A DNA stretch of 64,000 bases, taken from Flavobacteriaceae bacterium (GTDB lineage: Bacteria > Bacteroidota > Bacteroidia > Flavobacteriales > Flavobacteriaceae). Under the pieces are notes generated by a model that was not told where the DNA came from, did not search any database, and worked only from the letters and a program-made list of their open reading frames with translations. Position numbers and translations under genes: made by a program. Of this stretch, positions 26,219 to 34,522 are shown piece after piece (position 1 is the first letter of the stretch; the number at the start of each line of letters is the position of its first letter). The stretch covers positions 558,001 through 622,000 of the forward strand of contig JANQNQ010000001.1 of NCBI GenBank assembly GCA_028279515.1, given 5' to 3'.

Positions 26219-26620
26219 TTACTTTTTTACGGCAGAAACTTCTTTGACAGTTACCATTTTGTTATCACTGTTGCCCCAAGAATTCAAAATATAGTTCATG
26301 ACATCGGCGACTTCTTCGTCGGTAAGTCCTTGGTTAGTCATAACTCCATTGTATTCGATATCGTTAACAATGATCTTGCCTTGTTGTCCGAATTTAATGG
26401 CTTTGATACTTTCCATGCGACGCTCCATCAGATAATCTGATTGAGCAAGGGGAGGAAAGGCCTTTGGGACTCCTTCACCACTTGGTAAATGGCAGGTAAC
26501 GCAAAGATCTTCGTAGACGAAGCGCCCTCTTTCGATGCTTTCTTTGAGTTCGGGAGATTGTTGTTGGGTACAGGAACTGAGTGCACATACTGCGACGAAA
26601 ATAATGGTGAATCTTTTCAT
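26219..26620 (-). CDS. mono-heme c-type cytochrome lipoprotein
   Basis: This is a 133-residue lipoprotein (lipobox LSSC, Cys17) with one heme-binding motif CVTCH at 40-44 and a likely distal ligand Met94 in GVMTNQGL. The Asp/Glu-rich helix LTDEEVADVMNYILNSW closes the cytochrome fold. Its start overlaps the stop of the PQQ-type sugar dehydrogenase by 4 nt, so it is probably the electron acceptor of that enzyme at the membrane. The acceptor role is inferred from context. Confidence 0.88.
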   Translation of the reverse strand: MKRFTIIFVAVCALSSCTQQQSPELKESIERGRFVYEDLCVTCHLPSGEGVPKAFPPLAQSDYLMERRMESIKAIKFGQQGKIIVNDIEYNGVMTNQGLTDEEVADVMNYILNSWGNSDNKMVTVKEVSAVKK

Positions 26621-27747
26621 TTCTTCGGAAGGAGTTTCACGATTCCCTTGCCTTCGACGGCCACATAGATATAACCATCGGGACCTTGACGAACGTTGCG
26701 AACGCGACCTATGTTCTCCAGAAGTTTTTCGCGTTCTACGACTTCATTGTTGTCGATCTTAAGTAATTCGAGATATTGAAAGACCAATGCTCCAACGAGT
26801 AACTGACCTTTCCAATCTGGGTATCGGTCACTTGTTATGAATGTCATTCCACTTGGCGCAATAGAAGGAGTCCAATAATATAGCGGTTGTTCCATACCCT
26901 CTTTTTCGGTAATGTCTGTGATCTTGGTGCCGCTATAATTGATGCCATAAGTGATAACGGGCCAGCCAAAGTTCTTTCCTTTTTTTACAATGTTGATTTC
27001 GTCGCCTCCGCGTGGACCGTGTTCGTGTACCCATATCTCACCAGTTTCGGGATGTTTTGTCATTCCCTGTGGATTACGGTGCCCGTAGCTGTAAATGGCC
27101 TTTTTGGCATTTGGAGTGTTAACAAAAGGATTGTCGTTAGGGATGCTTCCGTCATCATTTATGCGATAGACCTTTCCGCAATCGCGTGTAATGTCTTGCG
27201 GATTGACGTCTCGGTTTCCGCGATCACCGATGGTGAAATAGAGAAAACCGTCATTGTCGAACTCAAGACGGCTTCCGAAGTGCTGTCCTCTGCGACTATT
27301 GGGTGAGGCTTTGTACAATATTTCCTTATCTACAAATGTATCGCCATTAAGTTTGGCGCGCATCACTGCGGTGTTGGCTCCACTACCTTCTCCTTCTGAA
27401 GAAGAATAGGTAAGGTATATCCAACCGTTTTCTTTGTATTTAGGATGTAGCTCAATATCCAGGAGTCCGCCTTGGCCTCTAACTGTAACATCTGGGCCGT
27501 TTTTTAGAAGAGTCTTCTTTCCATCTTTAAAGTGGATGATCTCTCCGGATTTCTCTGTGATCAGCATACTTTGATCCGGAAGAAAGGTCATTCCCCAAGG
27601 AATGTTGAGGTCTGGCACGACCGTTTCATAACTGTAGGACGGGGAGGTTTCGGTAACAATTGTCACGTCATTTTTTTTCTGCTGGGCACATGAAAAAAAG
27701 GAGATGAGACCTAGGGAGAGAGCGATGTTTCGTAAGGTATGGGTCAT
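26617..27747 (-). CDS. PQQ-dependent aldose sugar dehydrogenase-like lipoprotein
   Basis: This is a six-bladed beta-propeller of the glucose/sorbosone dehydrogenase family, 376 residues, with lipobox FFSC (Cys20). Family segments include LNIPWGMTFLPD, GLLDIELHPKYKENGWIYL, RGQHFGSRLEFD, FTIGDRGNRDVNPQD, YGHRNPQGM, and VHEHGPRGGDEINI, which carry the catalytic His and PQQ/calcium ligands. The enzyme oxidises aldoses in the periplasm. PQQ synthesis genes are not in the window, so PQQ may come from elsewhere. It is co-translated with a cytochrome c lipoprotein. Confidence 0.88.
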   Translation of the reverse strand: MTHTLRNIALSLGLISFFSCAQQKKNDVTIVTETSPSYSYETVVPDLNIPWGMTFLPDQSMLITEKSGEIIHFKDGKKTLLKNGPDVTVRGQGGLLDIELHPKYKENGWIYLTYSSSEGEGSGANTAVMRAKLNGDTFVDKEILYKASPNSRRGQHFGSRLEFDNDGFLYFTIGDRGNRDVNPQDITRDCGKVYRINDDGSIPNDNPFVNTPNAKKAIYSYGHRNPQGMTKHPETGEIWVHEHGPRGGDEINIVKKGKNFGWPVITYGINYSGTKITDITEKEGMEQPLYYWTPSIAPSGMTFITSDRYPDWKGQLLVGALVFQYLELLKIDNNEVVEREKLLENIGRVRNVRQGPDGYIYVAVEGKGIVKLLPKK

Positions 27748-27786
27748 AATGTTGTTGTTGCCGGATGAAATTACAAAATATTGCTA

Positions 27787-27814
27787 TTGGGAATGAATAA
27801 AAAGTATATATTTG
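27787..27814 (+). promoter_or_regulatory. promoter of the tRNA-Pro(UGG) region
   Basis: TTG at 27787-27789 is followed after 17 nt by TATATTTG at 27807-27814, a full match to the Bacteroidota promoter pattern. The start point would be near 27820, giving a leader of about 160 nt before the tRNA. Confidence 0.7.
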
Positions 27815-27982
27815 CAGTCCAATTTTCAAAATTTAACTTTTTGTAGAAGAAGCAATGTTTGAAAATCTATTGGATTTTTGAGCTTTTAGGTTGAAAGGCC
27901 CGCCGGGTTCCCAGCCTACTCATTTAGAGTGCGTTTTGGAATTTGGAGTTTGACATTTAGAATTTTACATTTTATACACCAT

Positions 27983-28057
27983 CGGGGTGTAGCGTAGCCC
28001 GGTTATCGCGCCTGCTTTGGGAGCAGGAGGTCGCAGGTTCGAATCCTGCCACCCCGA
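27983..28057 (+). tRNA. tRNA-Pro(UGG)
   Basis: The cloverleaf can be drawn by eye: acceptor CGGGGTG/CACCCCG, a D arm closed by GCG/CGC, anticodon stem CCTGC/GCAGG around loop TTTGGGA (anticodon TGG), and T arm GCAGG TTCGAAT CCTGC. The discriminator is A. The 3' CCA is not encoded (ACAG follows). A strong hairpin terminator starts 4 nt later. Confidence 0.95.
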
Positions 28058-28060
28058 CAG

Positions 28061-28093
28061 AAAAAGTCTGAAACTTTCGTTTCAGACTTTTTT
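28061..28093 (+). terminator. terminator of tRNA-Pro(UGG)
   Basis: AAAAAGTCTGAAA pairs with TTTCAGACTTTTT around a 6-nt loop, ending in a T-run immediately downstream of the tRNA. Confidence 0.9.
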
Positions 28094-28137
28094 GTTTTGG
28101 AGCATCGCCAAGTTTGCTTGAGCGAATGCGGAAAAAC

Positions 28138-28174
28138 AAAAAGTTGTCGAAGCACATCGTGCTTCAGACTTTTT
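28138..28174 (+). terminator. second terminator-like hairpin downstream of tRNA-Pro(UGG)
   Basis: GAAGCAC (28149-28155) pairs with GTGCTTC (28159-28165), flanked by an A-rich and a T-rich run that extend the stem with mismatches. It may be a back-up terminator or part of the repeated unit that follows. Confidence 0.5.
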
Positions 28175-28228
28175 CTAGCAACATCCCCCGACTCAGGATG
28201 AACGAGCGAAGCGAGTTAATCCGGTTTC
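28167..28228 (+). repeat. tRNA-linked repeat, copy A
   Basis: This ~60-bp unit carries AGCAACATCCCC, GGATGAACGAGCGAAG and AGTTAATCC. The same blocks recur in copy B about 130 bp further on, and a diverged form follows tRNA-Pro(GGG). No open reading frame of note covers it. Confidence 0.75.
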
Positions 28229-28299
28229 TGGTTGTTGGTCTTTAGTCGTTGGTCTTTGGTGTTCATACAAATGTATATTTTGTAATAAACGAGTGTTCG

Positions 28300-28359
28300 G
28301 ACTTTCTTGAGCAACATCCCCAATCTAAGATGAACGAGCGAAGTGAGTTAATCTGGTTA
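28300..28359 (+). repeat. tRNA-linked repeat, copy B
   Basis: This is the direct repeat of copy A: GAGCAACATCCCC, then GATGAACGAGCGAAGTGAG and TTAATC, with about 80% identity by eye. It ends just before the transglutaminase-like gene stop. The 28229-28299 spacer has short GTTGGTCTTTAGTCG-type near repeats. Confidence 0.75.
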
Positions 28360-28366
28360 TTGGTAT

Positions 28367-29038
28367 TCATTCTTTTCGCTTTTGACGAAGTTTGGTCTTT
28401 TGTCCAGTTCTAAACTTTCTGCTCTTCTTGTAACTATCTCTAAGGCTAAAAGATTTGATTTCTCTTTTTCTGAATTTTTCATACTCAGAAATGAATGCTT
28501 CCACCGTGTCGTATGGCCCAACAATTTTTTCTGGCCTTTTGGAGTCCGCAAAAAAATAATATTCCTCATCTTTTTTATAGGCAACCAGCCAATGGTTTAC
28601 AAATTTGTTTCCATTTATAATCACGGGCTCGAAAGCTATTTTTAGATACCAGATATCAATGGAAGGTTGGATGGTTTGAGTAGTTTCGTAGGCAAATCTC
28701 GATATGTCCAAACATACCCCTTTCTTAATGCCATAAAGCTCTTCTGGTGATAGTATCGAAGTCATGCCTCTTACCTTGTTATTATTGGATAACAGCCTTG
28801 CACGCTCCATATCATAAGTGAAATTGTTGCCCATCCAATCATGGATGTCTTCAACACTTTTCCATATTGTCAGGGCCTCTTGATAACTTACAGGAAATGA
28901 TTTGTGAGTCTTCTGTTTGTTAGTTGAGTAATCGAGTAGGTCTAGACTGTCTGATTGTTCAATTTGAGCATTACAAGCAGGACCAATAATCATGGCAACT
29001 GCTAGAGAGCGTAGAGCAGATTTAGAAAACGATTTCAT
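28367..29038 (-). CDS. secreted transglutaminase-like cysteine protein
   Basis: This is a 223-residue protein with a signal peptide (likely cleavage after CNA, residue 24) and a transglutaminase-like fold. The catalytic triad can be placed: Cys109 in GVCLDISRFAYE, His149 in NHWLVAYK and Asp165 in FFADSKRPE. Such domains act as cysteine proteases, transglutaminases or peptide N-glycanase-like enzymes; which reaction applies here is open. The C-terminal ~35 residues are very basic (FRTGQKTKLRQKRKE). Its start overlaps the end of the Ntn-hydrolase gene by 4 nt, so both are translated together and both should work outside the cytoplasm. Confidence 0.75.
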   Translation of the reverse strand: MKSFSKSALRSLAVAMIIGPACNAQIEQSDSLDLLDYSTNKQKTHKSFPVSYQEALTIWKSVEDIHDWMGNNFTYDMERARLLSNNNKVRGMTSILSPEELYGIKKGVCLDISRFAYETTQTIQPSIDIWYLKIAFEPVIINGNKFVNHWLVAYKKDEEYYFFADSKRPEKIVGPYDTVEAFISEYEKFRKREIKSFSLRDSYKKSRKFRTGQKTKLRQKRKE

Positions 29039-30309
29039 TCCTCACTTAGATATTCGTAAAACAATTTGGCGCGATGATAATTGCCTATTTCTTTTGGAGA
29101 AACTTCCATTGTCTTTTTGAAGTAATCCTTGGCTTTCTCATTTTCGCCCAACACGTAAAAAACGAACCCCTTCATTTCGTAGGCGCCAATCTGTTGTTTT
29201 GGATCTTCCTTAGGAATGTTTTCAAGAAAAGTGAAAATCTTTAATGCCTCTTTAAGTTTCGGGTTTTTGGACTTCCAGGAGCGATAGTTTTTAGGACTCC
29301 ACCAGTAATGAAATGGGATGCCTTTAGACTCTCTTATCCAAACTTCTTTAACGATATCGGCACCTAAGTCCCAAAGTACAAAAGGGTAGTCTCCGATTTT
29401 AGGCTTTTCACGTTTAAGGGTGGCATACTGCTTTAATGCTTCTACCGCCTCTTTATGCCAGACGATTTTTAAAAGATCTTGTTTAAGAGAATCTTTATGA
29501 TGTGCCCTAAAATAATCTTCTTCAAAAGAGGGAGGAAATAACTGCTTTAGGTCCTGTAACCATGCCTCTTTAGATAATTCACTTTTCAGGTCTAATTGAA
29601 TGACGTCTTCATAGTTGTGAAAGGCATAAAGGTAGATTTGTCTTTCTTTTAGATTAAAAACATACGAAAATTGTGTTGGGGCCGGGCCTTCTTGATGAAC
29701 TCTGCTCAACAAATTTCTAAACGATGTTACAGATATTGGCATCTTCTTTGAAAGCGTGTCGTCTAAAATTTTATATCGAAGACAATCATAATTTTTGGCG
29801 GCTATATTACATGCATTAAAGTTGGTAGATATTTGGTAATCGCTCGTTCGTTTTATGATACCATCTTGATTGACGAGAATTGAATTTCCTGACGCATCTG
29901 CCAACATGGCTTGACTAAATGCCGAATGAAATTGATATTGGCCTAAGTATACAAGCGCCTCATCAACAGTTTTGCATTTTGCAAGTATTTCTGAAAAGAG
30001 ATCTCCATAGAAAGAAGACTTTCCTGCATTGTTTTTCCCTTCAACTTTATCTAGAGCGGCAAAGTCAAAGGCCAAACCATGTTCGTTAACAGCGATCTGC
30101 GCTTGATAATCAGAGTGACCTAAGTACAGAATACCAAAACTTTTTTCGGTGGCAGGTCGTGTCCACATTTTAGAAAAAGGATCGCTCCAGTCTTCATTTC
30201 CAGCCATTAATACCTGATTGTTTCTGGTGGCACAAAAGAAACTACAAGCGTCGGCATATATGTGTGTTAGCAAAAATGCAATTACAAGGAAATAGTTAGC
30301 ATTGTTCAT
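29035..30309 (-). CDS. exported Ntn-hydrolase (acyltransferase / linear amide hydrolase-like) with C-terminal TPR
   Basis: The N-terminal ~230 residues resemble choloylglycine-hydrolase / isopenicillin-N-acyltransferase-type Ntn hydrolases: CSFFCATRNNQVLMAGNEDW, then VNEHGLAFDF, a MLADASGNSILV strand pair, and ISTNFNACN. A signal peptide with an ADA cleavage site ends exactly before Cys22, so signal cleavage alone would expose the N-terminal nucleophile. The C-terminal part (about 310-424) is helical with TPR-like segments (YEMKGFVFYVLGENEKAKDY). Likely reaction: hydrolysis or transfer at an amide bond in the periplasm. It is translationally coupled to the transglutaminase-like gene. The substrate is unknown. 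Confidence 0.75.
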   Translation of the reverse strand: MNNANYFLVIAFLLTHIYADACSFFCATRNNQVLMAGNEDWSDPFSKMWTRPATEKSFGILYLGHSDYQAQIAVNEHGLAFDFAALDKVEGKNNAGKSSFYGDLFSEILAKCKTVDEALVYLGQYQFHSAFSQAMLADASGNSILVNQDGIIKRTSDYQISTNFNACNIAAKNYDCLRYKILDDTLSKKMPISVTSFRNLLSRVHQEGPAPTQFSYVFNLKERQIYLYAFHNYEDVIQLDLKSELSKEAWLQDLKQLFPPSFEEDYFRAHHKDSLKQDLLKIVWHKEAVEALKQYATLKREKPKIGDYPFVLWDLGADIVKEVWIRESKGIPFHYWWSPKNYRSWKSKNPKLKEALKIFTFLENIPKEDPKQQIGAYEMKGFVFYVLGENEKAKDYFKKTMEVSPKEIGNYHRAKLFYEYLSEE

Positions 30310-30513
30310 TTATGATGGTTTTAATCTGTATTGAGGAACACATTGAAGATTGAGTGTACAAGATAGTCTCCAAAACGCGTCTACACCTTAACAGACCTTG
30401 AAAAGGTGTCTTATCGGAAGCAGTGGGACTATTATCACGGTTTCTTTGGGATTGATGGATTGCCTTTTGTTTAATAAAAGATATATTTATGAAAGTAAAA
30501 CTGAATAGTTCTT

Positions 30514-31263
30514 TTGATAAGTTTCACATCTAAATATTATCTCAATATCGGTTGCGCGGTCGCAGTGTTTTGGCTTCTGACAACTCATTTAAGTTCCGTG
30601 CAAAATGCTGACGTCCTTGAAATGGTAATTAGTGATAACTCGCAGGCAATAAGGGATGGTATAAATTACGATCCGTTGTATTCCATTTCAAGAAAAATAG
30701 TCCGACAAGAGTTACAGAAAGATGACCTAAAAGAGAAGGGGTCCGAGAAAGCGCTGAAACAAAAAAAACAACTTAAGAAACAGCGAAAAGCAGATAGCAG
30801 CTGGACGCCAATAATCATTTTTTCGTTGATGGTGGCGCTGTTGGTCTTTTACGTTTTCTTTTTTAAGGAGAAGATGAAGAAACCAGCCAATAGTGGTAAT
30901 GGTCTTAAAGAGGACGAGGTAGAAGCCCTCAAAACAGCACTCGAACATACCATGGTTTCAGAAAAACCGTATCTAAACAAAGACTTGTCATTGAATGAAC
31001 TCGCATTTTTGGTCGGTACCTCTGACAAAAAAATGTCCATGCTACTCAACCAGCATCTAAACACCAATTTTTACGATTACATCAACAAGTTTAGGGTAGA
31101 AGAGTTCATTGCCCAACTCAAGCTCGATGAGCATAAAAATTATTCGATCGAAGGGATTGCGCTAAACAGCGGATTCAAATCGAAGAGCAGTTTTTACAGA
31201 ATCTTCAAGAAGGAAATGAAAGTTTCTCCTTTAGAATTCAAAAAAAGCCTTGAAAAAAACTAG
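30514..31263 (+). CDS. two-pass membrane AraC-family transcriptional regulator
   Basis: This 249-residue protein has a TM helix at about 10-28 (IGCAVAVFWLLTTH), a ~65-residue extracytoplasmic segment, a basic stretch (KQKKQLKKQRK), a second TM at about 97-118 (IIIFSLMVALLVFYVFFF) and a C-terminal AraC DNA-binding domain (about 145-248) with LSLNELAFLVGTSDKKMSMLL and IEGIALNSGFKSKSSFYRIFKK. It resembles the TPR-TM-AraC regulators of Bacteroidota but lacks the TPR sensor. The start is a TTG; an upstream 14-codon ATG reading frame (30489-30533) overlaps it in another frame, so a frameshift at the 5' end is possible. It is divergent from the Ntn-hydrolase gene and may regulate it. Confidence 0.75.
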   Translation: MISFTSKYYLNIGCAVAVFWLLTTHLSSVQNADVLEMVISDNSQAIRDGINYDPLYSISRKIVRQELQKDDLKEKGSEKALKQKKQLKKQRKADSSWTPIIIFSLMVALLVFYVFFFKEKMKKPANSGNGLKEDEVEALKTALEHTMVSEKPYLNKDLSLNELAFLVGTSDKKMSMLLNQHLNTNFYDYINKFRVEEFIAQLKLDEHKNYSIEGIALNSGFKSKSSFYRIFKKEMKVSPLEFKKSLEKN

Positions 31264-31280
31264 GTTGTTGAGTGAAACCA

Positions 31281-31724
31281 TTAAAGCTTAATAAAACTCT
31301 TATTGGTAATTTTCCACTGACCGCTTATTTTTTGCAGCGTTAATAAGTCAATAAATAACGCATTGCCGACCTTGAACTCGACCTTGGCCGAAGCCAGCTT
31401 ATCCGAAATGATGTCCATACTCAAGACTTTAATCCAACTGATAGCTTTGTCTTCGGGTTTCATCGGCGGCTTCGAAGCCCAATTTTGAACAATGTCCTTG
31501 AAATATCCATTTTTAAAACCTTGATTGTCTTCACTTTTGACAGGTAGTTTCATCGTACCGTTTTCAGTATCAAAAGCACTTCGAAGTTTTCCGAGATCAC
31601 GTTCTACATAGCCTTGAAAGTAATTATCTAGCGTTTTGTTGATGGTGTTTAGGTCATCTTTCCCACTTTGGGCATATGATGATACAAATAAAAATAGGGC
31701 GATAACAAGAAGACTCTTTTTCAT
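31281..31724 (-). CDS. secreted NTF2-like (lumazine-binding-like) protein
   Basis: This is a 147-residue protein with a signal peptide (ending SSYAQ) and a single NTF2-like cone fold typical of the 'putative lumazine-binding' family. It shows LNTINKTLDNYFQGYVERD at the start, WIKVLSMDIISDKLASAKVEF in the middle and FIDLLTLQKISGQWKI at the end. No catalytic residues are evident. It converges on the AraC regulator with a 17-nt gap and no clear hairpin between. Function unknown. Confidence 0.75.
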   Translation of the reverse strand: MKKSLLVIALFLFVSSYAQSGKDDLNTINKTLDNYFQGYVERDLGKLRSAFDTENGTMKLPVKSEDNQGFKNGYFKDIVQNWASKPPMKPEDKAISWIKVLSMDIISDKLASAKVEFKVGNALFIDLLTLQKISGQWKITNKSFIKL

Positions 31725-31785
31725 GATTTCTAAGCTTGTAAGTAGGGTGAAGTTATGAAATATTTGACTCTTTAGATCTTATGTG

Positions 31786-31816
31786 TTGCCCAATTCTTCT
31801 GAGAACCCTACATTTG
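31786..31816 (+). promoter_or_regulatory. promoter of the L-serine dehydratase gene
   Basis: TTG at 31786-31788 is followed after 20 nt by TACATTTG at 31809-31816. The predicted start point near 31823 lies on top of the upstream ATG at 31825, which favours the internal ATG at 31864 as the true start. Confidence 0.65.
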
Positions 31817-31863
31817 AAAGTTAAATGAGCGATGCAGAAAAGGTCGCTCACTGCTCGATAAAA

Positions 31864-33288
31864 ATGGAAAGTATTAGTGTTTTTGACATGTTGAAGATAG
31901 GGATTGGTCCGTCCAGTTCCCATACCCTTGGTCCTTGGCGTGCCGCCGAGCGTTGGATAGGCGAGTTAAAAGAGGCCAACATCTTTGACGATATCATAAA
32001 AATTCAGGTGGACCTTTATGGTTCTCTTTCCCTTACGGGGAAGGGCCACGCGACCGACCTCGCTGTTTTACTAGGTTTGTCAGGGGCAGACCCCGAGACC
32101 ATTCCTGTAGAAAATATTCCGCAGATCATCGAAACAATAACGGAAAAACACTTGCTAAACTTCAACGGTGAACGTGCCATTCCGCTAAATAAGGATACAG
32201 ATATCATTTTCAATAGAGAGTTTCTACCTTTTCATGCCAACGGACTCACCTTTACTGCATTCACTTCGGAAGCTGAAATGTCTTCAACATTTTATTCGAT
32301 AGGAGGAGGTTTTGTTGTGAAAGAAGAACGTGAAAACTCAAAGAAGAAAGACGAGATATTCTACACCGTATTTCCGTACCCGATACAAAAAGCGAGCGAA
32401 TTGTTAGATTACTGCCAGAAACTGAAGATGTCAATTTCTGAGGTGGTGCTGGAAAATGAACGATCCATTCGGTCTAACAAAGAGATTGATCACGAACTGC
32501 AGCGTATTTGGCGTACCATGCTAGAATGCATGTATATCGGTTGCCATACAGAAGGAAACTTACCTGGCGGACTCAATGTAAGACGGCGTGCCTATGATAC
32601 GCATCAAAAATTAAAAGGAACATTACCCTACGATTCTCCACAGGAATGGCTAGGGACCATACGGAAGACAGAAGTCAAGTTTCGACAGATTCTAAAATGG
32701 GTAAGCTGTTTTGCTCTTAGCGTTAATGAAGTAAATGCTTCACTTGGACGTGTCGTTACGGCGCCAACAAACGGGAGCGCCGGAGTGATTCCAGCAGTAT
32801 TAATGTACTATATGGTGATCGAAAATCATCAAGCCGATTTTAAGCACATCAAACAATTTTTGTTGGTGGCAGGCGAAATTGGCAGCATCTTCAAAAAAGG
32901 AGCCACCATATCTGCAGCCATGGGAGGATGTCAGGCCGAAATTGGTGTGTCTTCGGCCATGGCCGCGGCGGCTTTATGCGAATTGTTAGGCGGAAGCCCA
33001 GAGCAAGTGATGATTGCTGCAGAGATCGCCATGGAACATCATCTTGGACTCACCTGTGACCCCATCGGAGGTTTGGTACAAGTTCCTTGCATCGAACGAA
33101 ACTCCATGGGCGCAATCAAGGCCATAAACGCAGCTGAGCTGGCATTAGAGACGGACCCGAACAATGTGAAAGTACCCCTGGATAAGGTGGTTGATACCAT
33201 GTGGGAGACGGCCAAGGACATGCACAACAAATACAAAGAAACTTCAGAAGGCGGACTGGCTGTTAAAGTAAGTTTATCCGATTGTTAG
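31864..33288 (+). CDS. sdaA: L-serine ammonia-lyase (iron-sulfur, single chain)
   Basis: The enzyme deaminates L-serine to pyruvate with a [4Fe-4S] cluster. The beta domain begins [20 protein letters not shown] with [13 protein letters not shown]; the alpha domain has [36 protein letters not shown] and [18 protein letters not shown], which carry the cluster cysteines. The start at 31864 gives 474 residues, the usual flavobacterial length; the ATG 13 codons upstream falls almost on the predicted transcription start. It stands alone with its own promoter. Confidence 0.95.
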   Translation: MESISVFDMLKIGIGPSSSHTLGPWRAAERWIGELKEANIFDDIIKIQVDLYGSLSLTGKGHATDLAVLLGLSGADPETIPVENIPQIIETITEKHLLNFNGERAIPLNKDTDIIFNREFLPFHANGLTFTAFTSEAEMSSTFYSIGGGFVVKEERENSKKKDEIFYTVFPYPIQKASELLDYCQKLKMSISEVVLENERSIRSNKEIDHELQRIWRTMLECMYIGCHTEGNLPGGLNVRRRAYDTHQKLKGTLPYDSPQEWLGTIRKTEVKFRQILKWVSCFALSVNEVNASLGRVVTAPTNGSAGVIPAVLMYYMVIENHQADFKHIKQFLLVAGEIGSIFKKGATISAAMGGCQAEIGVSSAMAAAALCELLGGSPEQVMIAAEIAMEHHLGLTCDPIGGLVQVPCIERNSMGAIKAINAAELALETDPNNVKVPLDKVVDTMWETAKDMHNKYKETSEGGLAVKVSLSDC

Positions 33289-33414
33289 AATACCCTTTTT
33301 TGAACAGTTTAATAGACAAATTGCTGTTGTTTGACAGCTAATCCCAGTTGATGGTAGAATTAATTTACGGTATTGTCAATTAGTACTTACTTTACGTGCA
33401 GTTATTTTCTTTTT

Positions 33415-34512
33415 ATGGAAGTGAAGACCAGAATAGTCTCGGTAGATATCCTACGTGGAGTGACCATTGCCGCGATGATTTTAGTAAATACTCCTGGTAC
33501 TTGGGGCCACATATACGCTCCGTTAAGACATGCAGATTGGCATGGACTCACACCAACAGATCTTATTTTCCCTTTCTTTCTATTTATTGTGGGTATTTCA
33601 ATCCACTATGCATACACCAATAAAGAAACGAATCGAGCTTTGTATCAAAAGATAACAATTAGGAGTCTAAAACTAATAGGTCTAGGGTTGGTCCTAAATT
33701 TATTTACTCCATACTTACCTTTTTTTGTCGATCTGGATACCGTTAGAATTCCTGGAGTGTTGCAACGAATAGGTATCGTTTTTTTTATTTCAGCCCAACT
33801 ATATATCCACACAAACTGGAAATCACTTTTGGCCATTGCCTTATTGATACTGTTGGGGTATTGGTTGTTCATAGGGTTTGTGTCTTTCCCAGAAGGAATG
33901 CAGCCTACATTTGATCGAGCACCCAACAATTGGGCCTTATATATTGATCAAAAAATTCTCGGAACACATATGTGGAAACCAGATTATGACCCTGAAGGGC
34001 TCGTGAGTACAATTCCATCTATCGCTACTTGTTTGATCGGAGTATTAATAGGAAGGTTGTTGTCTTCTAACTTCAGTAAGAAACTACAAGCGTTGTTTGC
34101 CTCGGCCATGTTGATGTTGATCTTAGGATATATTTGGGATTATTGGTTTCCGATGAATAAGGCCTTGTGGACGAGTAGCTATGTGCTTGCTACAGCAGGC
34201 TGGGCCACATTTATTCTAACTATTGTATATTACTTTAGCGACATTAGGGCTGTTAAATTTGGAAGCATTTTTAAATATGTTGGCATGAATGCCATTACTA
34301 TTTACTTCGTTTCTAGTCTGATCACGAAGGCTTTTTTCATAATCAAAGTAAGTGATAATGATAACATACATTCATGGTTGTACGGACAATTATCAAGCAC
34401 AATTTCGTTTAGTCCAGAGTTTTCTTCGATGCTTTATGCCCTAATTGTAATGCTGTTTTACTTGTTACTAGGGTATTGGATGTATAAGAAAAAGCTATTT
34501 ATTAAGGTGTAA
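33415..34512 (+). CDS. DUF5009 / HGSNAT-like membrane acyltransferase
   Basis: This is a polytopic protein of 365 residues with about ten hydrophobic helices. The N-terminal signature RIVSVDILRGVTIAAMILVN, followed by LRHADWHGLTPTDLIFPFFL, is the hallmark of the heparan-alpha-glucosaminide N-acetyltransferase-like family; the His in HADWHG corresponds to the proposed catalytic region. Members transfer acetyl groups to sugars across the inner membrane, but the acceptor here is unknown. The ATG at 33415 is preferred over an in-frame TTG 14 codons upstream because it begins at the conserved segment. Confidence 0.85.
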   Translation: MEVKTRIVSVDILRGVTIAAMILVNTPGTWGHIYAPLRHADWHGLTPTDLIFPFFLFIVGISIHYAYTNKETNRALYQKITIRSLKLIGLGLVLNLFTPYLPFFVDLDTVRIPGVLQRIGIVFFISAQLYIHTNWKSLLAIALLILLGYWLFIGFVSFPEGMQPTFDRAPNNWALYIDQKILGTHMWKPDYDPEGLVSTIPSIATCLIGVLIGRLLSSNFSKKLQALFASAMLMLILGYIWDYWFPMNKALWTSSYVLATAGWATFILTIVYYFSDIRAVKFGSIFKYVGMNAITIYFVSSLITKAFFIIKVSDNDNIHSWLYGQLSSTISFSPEFSSMLYALIVMLFYLLLGYWMYKKKLFIKV

Positions 34513-34522
34513 TTAAATAAAA

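Noticed and set aside
27972-28157. Minus-strand frame with GVAGFEPATSCSQSRRDNRATLHP over the tRNA-Pro(UGG) region
   Set aside because: It is the reverse translation of the tRNA and its flanks, a well-known false protein seen in many annotations.
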